This document shows, piece by piece, positions 55,584 through 62,400 of a DNA stretch of 64,000 bases. The position numbers were made by a program, and so were the translations under genes. Source of the stretch: Mesorhizobium sp. CU3 (GTDB taxonomy: Bacteria > Pseudomonadota > Alphaproteobacteria > Rhizobiales > Rhizobiaceae); assembly GCF_006442965.1 (NCBI RefSeq), contig NZ_VFWX01000003.1, positions 62,001 to 126,000 of the forward strand, given 5' to 3'. Each line of letters opens with the position of its first letter. The stretch's first letter is position 1. The notes beneath the pieces were generated by a model. It was given only the letters and a program-made list of their open reading frames with translations. It was not told the origin of the DNA and searched no databases.

Positions 55584-55673
55584 GGAGGGATGGCCGAGCG
55601 GTTTAAGGCACCGGTCTTGAAAACCGGCGTGGGCGCAAGTTCACCGTGGGTTCGAATCCCACTCCCTCCGCCA
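55584..55673 (+). tRNA. tRNA-Ser (anticodon UGA)
   Basis: 90 nt including an encoded 3' CCA. Acceptor stem GGAGGGA pairs with TCCCTCC, discriminator G; D-arm TGGCCGAGCGGTTTAAGGCA; anticodon TGA at 55618-55620 between CCGGTCT and AAACCGG arms; a long variable arm (GTGGGCGCAAGTTCAC), and the T-arm GGGTTCGAATCCC. The long variable arm and the anticodon give serine for UCN codons, mainly UCA. Confidence 0.97.
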
Positions 55674-55752
55674 CAATGTCAATAACATCAAACAGTTAGG
55701 CCAACCGAACCGATCCTTGCCATAACCACCGCGGCAACCTGCGAGTAACGCG

Positions 55753-56244
55753 ATGCGAATCAGAGCCATGATCGAACAGGATGTCCCTCTCGTATCGCAA
55801 TTGCTTGCTGAGTCCTGGCGCCGCACATATGGGCCAATCGTAGGTCTGGCGGAGACGACCAAGATCTCCAACCTCCATCATTCACCAAAGCGGCTCGCGG
55901 AGGAACTGGCGGACACCAACAAGGTAGCGCTTGTTGCCGAACGGTCGGATGGCTCTCTGGCCGGCTATGCGATGACGGAGATGGATGCCCAAGGCGACGT
56001 CATGCTCGACCGCCTACACATCGAAAGAAGTGAATTCGGGAACGGCTTGGCGGCCGATTTGCTACAGGCCGTGCTCGCGGCCCACGCCTGCCTCCCCAGC
56101 ATCACGCTCGAAGTGCTCGAGGGAAACGACCGGGCGCTCGCCTTCTACCACAAGCACGGTTTTGAAGTTGTCGACCGTAAGCCTGCATCGTACGGGTCGG
56201 CGGGACGTATGTCGCTCATAATGCGCAAGTTGTTGCGTCGCTAA
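55753..56244 (+). CDS. GNAT-family N-acetyltransferase
   Basis: 163 residues. MRIRAMIEQDVPLVSQLLAE is a usual GNAT start; the second strand LVAERSDGSLAGYAMTEM; the CoA region DRLHIERSEFGNGLAADLLQ has G-N-G in place of the common Q/R-x2-G-x-G; and LEVLEGNDRALAFYHKHGFE closes the fold. Lies just after tRNA-Ser. Substrate unknown. Confidence 0.85.
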   Translation: MRIRAMIEQDVPLVSQLLAESWRRTYGPIVGLAETTKISNLHHSPKRLAEELADTNKVALVAERSDGSLAGYAMTEMDAQGDVMLDRLHIERSEFGNGLAADLLQAVLAAHACLPSITLEVLEGNDRALAFYHKHGFEVVDRKPASYGSAGRMSLIMRKLLRR

Positions 56245-56393
56245 CCACACCTCTTATTCACCGAAATCGTCAACGTCGGTTTGGGCGCGCGGCTATAAGG
56301 CAAGCCGAACACATTGCCGCTTGGGTCATCCTCGCAACCTTCTGTCGAGAAGTGCGTTAGGATCCGGCTGGTCAATAAAATGCGGGGAGTTCC

Positions 56394-56504
56394 ATGGACC
56401 GAATGGGCAATCGCGGCAATGGTTTTGAGGCGTTTATGGTTTTCATCATCGGACTTGCAGCGATAGGTGCCAGCATTTCCATCTACTTCACCGGCATGAG
56501 CTAA
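56394..56504 (+). CDS. Small single-span membrane protein, 36 residues
   Basis: Opens MDRMGNRGNGFEAF, then a hydrophobic helix VFIIGLAAIGASISIY and a short FTGMS end. GGGGAG lies 5-8 nt before the ATG at 56394. The clean polar-helix-polar layout and a good ribosome site support coding; it is below usual length limits. No partner gene seen. Confidence 0.5.
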   Translation: MDRMGNRGNGFEAFMVFIIGLAAIGASISIYFTGMS

Positions 56505-57299
56505 GGTCAACGCATACCAAGAGGCTCGGCACGGTCTTGATCTATCGGCCGAATTGCTGGAGCCATGAGGCTTACGTGATCGCATTATGCGTAAGATGCT
56601 AGATCAGGCAATCTGCATATGCGGCGATCATTAGGGGGCGCCGCCCCAAAGAAAAACCCGCCGACCGAAGCCAGCGGGTTTCTTCCCTCGAACAGCGCCC
56701 CTTTTCCAAGATCGCCCCCGCCTGGAAAATCCCGGAACCCCAACGCTGAGCTGAAGCTATTACGGATCAGCAAAATCCGATGTACCCCTAAGGCAACACA
56801 GGCGAAATATATTAGCCAAGAGGCATATTCGCAGGGCGGCCCGGCGTCACGATCCTTTTTTGGCGGAGGACTCTATGCGCCGGGCCGTGCCCTGTTGCCG
56901 GGGACGGACAGGGCTTAAATTAGAATTTGCTTAAAAGCGATCTTTTGAGCAAGGCACATTTTTGGGGGCTTTTGCCCGCTAAGAAGCCGCGAAAAGTTCC
57001 GCTTGGCGCTCTGAGCGAGCGCCCGACGTCAAAAAATGCACCACAACGCGAAGGCAAGAAGAAAAACCAAGAGCACGGTGGCAGTTATCAGCGTGCTCTT
57101 TCGTGTTTGCCATCGGCCTGGGGGTGATGGCAGACGCTTCAACGGCCCAGTCTTGCTCATCATTCCAGTCGCTCCCAACGTCACCGCTGCGTACCTTCTT
57201 CACGTCATTGAAACAGTTACGGCGGTATCGTCCGATCAGTTTCAGATGGGCATGCGGAACATTCGATATCGGTCGGTGTTGTTAAGAAACAGCCAATCA
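56505..57299. other. About 0.8 kb without a supported gene
   Basis: Contains a terminator-like hairpin at 56654-56681 and several short frames with no ribosome site or recognisable protein. AT-rich stretches near 56900-56960 suggest non-coding or decayed DNA. The frame ahead of the XRE gene from 57036 is open but its residues do not resemble the family. Confidence 0.5.
56654..56681. terminator. Terminator-like hairpin
   Basis: AAACCCGC (56654-56661) pairs with GCGGGTTT (56674-56681) across a 12-nt loop. AAAGAAAAA precedes and TTTCTTCCC follows, so it could work in either direction. No gene ends close by on either strand except the 36-residue membrane ORF 150 nt upstream. Confidence 0.5.
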
Positions 57300-57605
57300 A
57301 TGGACAGCCAGATGCCTGAGAACCTTTCGCCGGCCACTTGCCGGGCTGCGCGCAGCCTCCTGAATTGGACACAGGTCAGGCTGGGGTCCAAGGCCGGCGT
57401 AAGCGAAGGCACGGTGCGAGATTTCGAGAGCGGTCGCCGCACCCCGGCTCCCAGCAAGATTGCATTAATTCGAAGGGCAATACAGGCCGGGGGAGTTGTC
57501 TTCACCGCCGATGGCGTCGGAGTAAGGTTGAGGGGCGCCAAGGTGCCCGCCCGCCCATACCTTGCGGATGGCGAAGCTGGCATAATAGCCAACAGCGAGA
57601 TGTAA
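57300..57605 (+). CDS. Small XRE-type helix-turn-helix regulator
   Basis: 101 residues from ATG 57300 (ATG 57312 is as likely; neither has a strong ribosome site). The HTH covers about residues 10-60: SPATCRAARSLLNWTQVRLG, SKAGVSEGTVRDFESGRRTP, then IALIRRAIQAGGVVFTADGV and GVRLRG. This short XRE type is common on rhizobial accessory DNA. It converges on the two tiny RiPP-like ORFs 57 nt away and could control them, but nothing in the sequence shows that. Confidence 0.8.
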   Translation: MDSQMPENLSPATCRAARSLLNWTQVRLGSKAGVSEGTVRDFESGRRTPAPSKIALIRRAIQAGGVVFTADGVGVRLRGAKVPARPYLADGEAGIIANSEM

Positions 57606-57661
57606 AAAACCCGCCGACTGACGCCGACGGGCATTTCGTCCTTTAAGGTGATAGGCCCGGT

Positions 57662-57751
57662 TCAGAGACCTAGAGGCCCCGAAACCAAGGCCACTACTGA
57701 GCCCAAGCGCTGACGCTTGAGCAGGATTGGCCTTTTGTAGGTTTTCTTCAT
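57662..57751 (-). CDS. Putative RiPP precursor peptide B, 29 residues
   Basis: From ATG 57751, which shares one base with the TGA of peptide A (TGATG), so translation is coupled. Starts MKKTYKRPIL; leader positions Tyr5, Pro8, Leu10, Gln14, Leu16, then Val20-Ala21 where A has Thr-Ala; tail LVSGPLGL. Same leader spacing as A and as the peptide at 52974-53069, with a different tail: the pattern expected of precursors whose leader is read by one maturase while the cores vary. Confidence 0.65.
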   Translation of the reverse strand: MKKTYKRPILLKRQRLGSVVALVSGPLGL

Positions 57752-57843
57752 CAAGTCGGCACCTTCGACGGGAGGAAGACGGCGGTGACGCTATTTAGGC
57801 GTTCGCGCTTGTTCAGCACCGGCTTTTCGTAGGTCTTCTTCAT
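57751..57843 (-). CDS. Putative RiPP precursor peptide A, 30 residues
   Basis: From ATG 57843, with GGGGA 6-7 nt upstream. Starts MKKTYEKPVL; Tyr5-x2-Pro8-x-Leu10-x3-Glu14-x-Leu16-x3-Thr20-Ala21, then tail VFLPSKVPT. In lasso leaders the pattern is Tyr-x2-Pro-x-Leu-x3-Gly-x5-Thr with Thr at -2; here the Thr is at the same spacing, but the tail lacks the Asp/Glu at 7-9 that a lasso ring needs. So it is a RiPP-like leader with an unknown type of core. Confidence 0.7.
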   Translation of the reverse strand: MKKTYEKPVLNKRERLNSVTAVFLPSKVPT

Positions 57844-57967
57844 GCGGTATTCCCCAAGCTTGCCATTTAACGTTGCCCAGATGCATTGGACAATCGCTGG
57901 TTGTCAAGCCGACGACATGGCTATCTCATTTTTATTCGACGCATGGCAGCGCTCGAATTGCCCGCCA

Positions 57968-58498
57968 TCAAGCAGGAACATAGCTCAGCCTGATCACATC
58001 CTCGCCGATCAGATCGTTGGCCACGAGGCGGAGCCGCGGCCGCGGGCCGGCGAAGAACGGCTTGCCGCGGCCAAGCACAACGGGGTGGAAATAGAGCCGA
58101 TACTCGTCGATGAGCCCACGCTCGGTCAGGCTGCGAGCAAGCTCCGGTCCGGACACGGTAATCTCCCCGGCAAGTTCGGTCTTCAGCCTGCGTATGAGCG
58201 CTTCGACGTCATCGGCGACAAGCGTGGCGTTGGGGCCGACCGATCTCAAGGAGCGCGACACGACCCATTTCGGCTGGCTGCGCCACGCCGCCGCGAACTC
58301 GCTAAACTCGGGAGTCCATTCCGCTTGGTCTTCATCCCAATAGCGCATGAGCTCATAGACGCGGCGGCCGTAGACGCTGCCCGCCAAGCCGCGCACATGT
58401 TCTATCCAGTGACGGAAAAGCGCGGCACCCGGCGCGAATTTCTCGTGGTCGACATAGCCGTCCAGGGACAGATTCATTCCAAACACGATTTTCGCCAT
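57968..58498 (-). CDS. Dihydrofolate reductase-family (RibD C-terminal-like) protein
   Basis: 176 residues. KIVFGMNLSLDGYVDHEKFA is the start of the DHFR/RibD reductase fold, VYGRRVYELMRYWDEDQAEW and KWVVSRSLRSVGPNATLV follow, and ITVSGPELARSLTERGLIDE carries the nucleotide-binding part. Small NADPH reductases of this kind are widespread with unknown substrates; not the essential folate enzyme. A stretch of 34 codons with a ribosome site lies divergently upstream but is not called. Confidence 0.85.
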   Translation of the reverse strand: MAKIVFGMNLSLDGYVDHEKFAPGAALFRHWIEHVRGLAGSVYGRRVYELMRYWDEDQAEWTPEFSEFAAAWRSQPKWVVSRSLRSVGPNATLVADDVEALIRRLKTELAGEITVSGPELARSLTERGLIDEYRLYFHPVVLGRGKPFFAGPRPRLRLVANDLIGEDVIRLSYVPA

Positions 58499-58721
58499 GC
58501 CGCCAAATCTCCAATCGGAGGTTTCAATGAATTACTTTGCAGTCAATTTTCATCGGAGGATGAACCAATCGCTTGGCCTGCGCGACCAACATTGCGAGAT
58601 GGCAAGGTGTGGAGATTCTAATCGTCGATAGCAAGAATGGTTTCCAGTCGCCCGTTGGCTTTGGGTCTCGGAGTAGCCAGTCCGGCCGAAGGGTGACAAG
58701 ATTTTCCCCGGAGCGACTGTG

Positions 58722-59456
58722 ATGGCCCGGCAAAAACAAGCGTTCGCTTTGGCGATCTTCCTTGGTTCGACGGTCTGGACATATGCGGCCGACTTCGGCG
58801 ACGCGGACTGCGCCGCCGGGCAAAAGATGAAGCCGAAAACCGTCATGTGCATTCCGCGCGTTCCGCGCAACTGGATCGTGTGCACCGGCGTCGCCAACAC
58901 TGGGAGCGAGGGTTTGTGGAAAGACACAGGCGTTCCATGCGAACTGCCTCCGCCGAAAGTTTCGGCGGATTATCGGCCGGTTGCCCCTATTCCTCATCCG
59001 CCGCCGCTTGCGCCTGGCGCCAAGCGCGTCATCGACCAGTTCAGGGGCATCTTCTTCCACTGCTCATCGATGCCCAGCGTCGACTGGACCGGCGATGCCT
59101 GCACCGAGATCACCGACGAATTCGTTAGGCAGGCAAAAGCAGCAGGCCTCCGCTATGCATTGGTCGGCGCGACGGAGCCTGACGCCGCCAAAGCGGCCAA
59201 GGGCCACGCCGCCGGCATCCCGCTTGGCAGCGAGATGCAGTGGAGCTTATCCTTCAAGACGACGGACGGCGGAGAGCTTTCCCTGCATCCGGCATTGAGC
59301 GGCGTGGTCGAAATGCTGCCGGGCATCTGGTCGCCGCAATTCGTCATCATCGGCGGCGACATCCACTTCGAAAGTGAGGCGACGGGCGACGACGCGGAGA
59401 AAGCCGCGAAAGATCTGCTCAAGACGGACTTCGACTATCTACTGGCCGTCCACTGA
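58722..59456 (+). CDS. Exported protein of unknown function
   Basis: 244 residues from ATG 58722 (a GTG lies one codon earlier), with GGAG 8-9 nt upstream. Signal peptide to about residue 23 (FALAIFLGSTVWTYA-A). Several cysteines in the first 75 mature residues suggest disulfides. The second half ends as a compact alpha-beta domain with no family recognised. It lies between the reductase gene and the giant autotransporter and reads towards the latter. Confidence 0.7.
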   Translation: MARQKQAFALAIFLGSTVWTYAADFGDADCAAGQKMKPKTVMCIPRVPRNWIVCTGVANTGSEGLWKDTGVPCELPPPKVSADYRPVAPIPHPPPLAPGAKRVIDQFRGIFFHCSSMPSVDWTGDACTEITDEFVRQAKAAGLRYALVGATEPDAAKAAKGHAAGIPLGSEMQWSLSFKTTDGGELSLHPALSGVVEMLPGIWSPQFVIIGGDIHFESEATGDDAEKAAKDLLKTDFDYLLAVH

Positions 59457-59487
59457 ACGCGCCTTCGGCCACTTCGAGCGAGCGGCA

Positions 59488-62400
59488 TTACCAGTTCAGC
59501 TTGAAGCCGACATCGCCGCCATAGCTCTGCAACCCGTCGCCGAACTTACCGTCGAAGGCGGCGAACATCGATGTGTTTGCGCCCCAGTTCATCTTCAGTC
59601 CCGCATTGACGGCAACTGCGTCCTCGGCCGCCGAGGCGCCCTGGATGACGAATGAGGTGCCGGGCGCCGCCTGGAAGCTTGGCTTCACCGAACGATCCGT
59701 CTCGAATTCATGCACCCAGGCCGCGCGGCCCCAAGCCTGCAACGACTGGCCGTCGCCGACACCGATCGTGGTGTCGACCTGCAGGCCGAGCGAAGTCGGC
59801 AGCGAAGTGATGACGCGGTGATCGAAGCTCAGGCCCAGCGCGCCGCCGTCTGGCGAAGTCTCGTCGAAAGCGTCCATCGACAGAAAAGCGAACTGTAACC
59901 CCGCGAAAGGCGTGATCGCGGCCTCGCCCACCTGTTGCCGCCAGCCAGCCTCGATGTTGGTGCCGAAACCGGCGCTGAGAAAATTGCTCCGCCAGTTCTC
60001 GGTGGTCAAACCGGCTATGGGATCGATCGGCGAGGCCGAGCCGGGCACGGCTGTGGCGCGGTGGATGTTGTTGTTGTAGAGGCCGAAGGCTAGCGCGCCG
60101 TCGATATAGAACTGGTCCCATTTACGCGCGACATAGGCGCCGGCTTGGGCGCCGACGATGTTGCCGGACGTCTCGCGATCGTCGACGGCAAATGAACCAG
60201 CGGAGCCACCCAGCGCGAAGCCCACCAGCGTGTCGGGATCGCCGACGGTCTCCATGCCGGCTGCGAGGTTGCCGCCCCTATAGGTGGTGCCGGCACTGCC
60301 CATGGCCGCATCGCCGCGTATCTCGCCGCCATTGCCGCCGGCGCTCGCCCAATAGCTCCAGCGCCGCTGGTCGGGTTGCATGGCCTTGAACGGATCCTTC
60401 TTGGGTTTCGCCGGTTCGTCATAGGCCTGCGGCGTGGCCGTGTGATCCGTCGGATCGGTGCCGACGCCGGTGCGCCAGAAATCGGCCTGGCGACCCATCG
60501 AGGCGAAGAAGCTCTCATAGGCATCGAACTGCGGCTGCTCGGCACCGGAAACGCCCTCGCCCGAGATCGAATCGTAGACGGCGCCAAGCTGGCCGACGGT
60601 CGGAATGTAGTACAGCGCCTGGGCGATCTTCTGGAAATCCGGCGAGGTGGGGCCGCCGCTCTGAATGGCGTTGATGGCATTCGCGACCGGAATCTCGTTC
60701 CCGGTCAGGCCAATGGGGGCGAAGGTGATGTCGACCCCTAGATAGACATCGTTGGACCCTTGATATTGGAGCTCATATTGCGCGACCGCGCTTTGAACCG
60801 AACTGAGTTCCAGTCCGGTGTGAGAAACACCGCCATCGGCATGCAATATGTGGAAAGTTTGGCTTCCGGGCTTCGCTGCGGCCGCATCCATGATGTTGAG
60901 ATCGACCGCACCGGTCAGATTGGCGGTACCCGTGACGTTGATGAGGTCGGCTTGCGGATCGAGGTCGACGTCAAGCTTATAGGCGCCTGTTGCAGCCTGG
61001 TTCCAGTTGCCGACGAGGTTGGTCGTCATCACGTTGTTGTCGCCGCCCGGCGAGAAATAGCCGCTGTCGGCGAAGAGGTTCCCGGCACCCAGCTTGGCAT
61101 TGGCGCCGGCATTGAAGATGGCGTTGGCCGAGTTGGTGAAACTGTTGACGCCGGCGCCAAGATCGAAAGAGCCGGTGACTGCGCCGTAATTGGTGACGGC
61201 CTCGTTGCCCACACCGGAAAGGATCGCCCAACCGCCGGCCGTGCCGCTCGCGGTCGTGATCGTGCCCTTGTTGCTGATCGTGTTGTTCTTGCCGTCCAGC
61301 AACCAGACGCCTACCCCGATATGATCGGCGTCGGTGGCGCCTCCTTTCACCAGGCCCGTCGTGCTGGTCAGGTTGATGGCAATGTCGCCATTGCCTTCCA
61401 CCGCCTTGCTCTGCGCCACAATGGCGTCTGTGCCCGCTTCGTGGGTGACGACCGATCCCGCCAGATCGACCGTGACGTTTCCGGCCGTGCCTAGATAGTT
61501 CTGTGTCGTATCTTTCTTGCCGCCGTTGCTCTGCGCGAAGATGCCGATGGAGCCGCTGCCGTAGGTGTCGATCGTGCCGGCATAGTTGACGTGGACGATG
61601 CCCGAATCGCCGGCGTCGCCATTGCTGCCGACAGCCCAGTTGGTGACGGTGGAGATGCCCGGGATCAATTCATTGCCGAGCGTGCCGAGGATGCCGCCGC
61701 CGCCGCCTACCGACTGCGCGAAGATGCCGGCCGAGGACGAACCGTGGGTGATGATCGCGCCATTGCCCTCGACGGTGACGTCCTTGCCCGAGCCGCCATT
61801 GCCGCCGCCTTGGCCGAAGGCCAGGCCGATGCCGAGATTGAGCGCCGGGATCGGCCCCATTTTGCTTTCCAGCACGCGGTCGACATTGCCGGCGACACCG
61901 CCGCCGCCGCCGATCGATTGCGCGAATATACCGTTGGAGGCCGCGCCGAAGGTCTCGATCGTGCCATTGCCGTCGTTGGTGACGTGGACAATGCCGCCAT
62001 CACCGCCGCTGGTGCCCTTGCCGCCAATGCCGACAGTGCCGGTGGCGCCGATATTGGCCTTGCCGCCGACGCCGCCGCCACCGCCCACCGACTGGGCGAA
62101 GATGCCATTGGAATTGCTGCCCTTCGTGGTGATGTTGCCGGTATTGGTGACCTCGACCAGGCCGCCGGTGCCGGTGCTGCCGCCCTGCCCGCCGACAGCG
62201 ATGCCGATATTGCTGTAGATCTTGGTCTTGCCAAACAGCACGTTGGCGATCAGCGCCGCCGGAACGGGGATGAGTTCGCCGGTGCCGAGCAGACCGTTGC
62301 CGCCCGCGCCGCCGCCACCGCCGACCGACTCGGCATAGATGCCGTCCGACATCGAGGCGTTGGTGATGATATTGCCATCGTTGGTGACTTTGACGTGCCC

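Noticed and set aside
56875..56934. 19-codon frame behind GGAGGA
   Set aside because: Too short, basic and cysteine-rich without similarity to the RiPP-leader peptides.
58527..58631. 34-codon plus-strand frame with GGAGG upstream
   Set aside because: Lies in the promoter region of the divergent reductase gene; residue make-up looks random.
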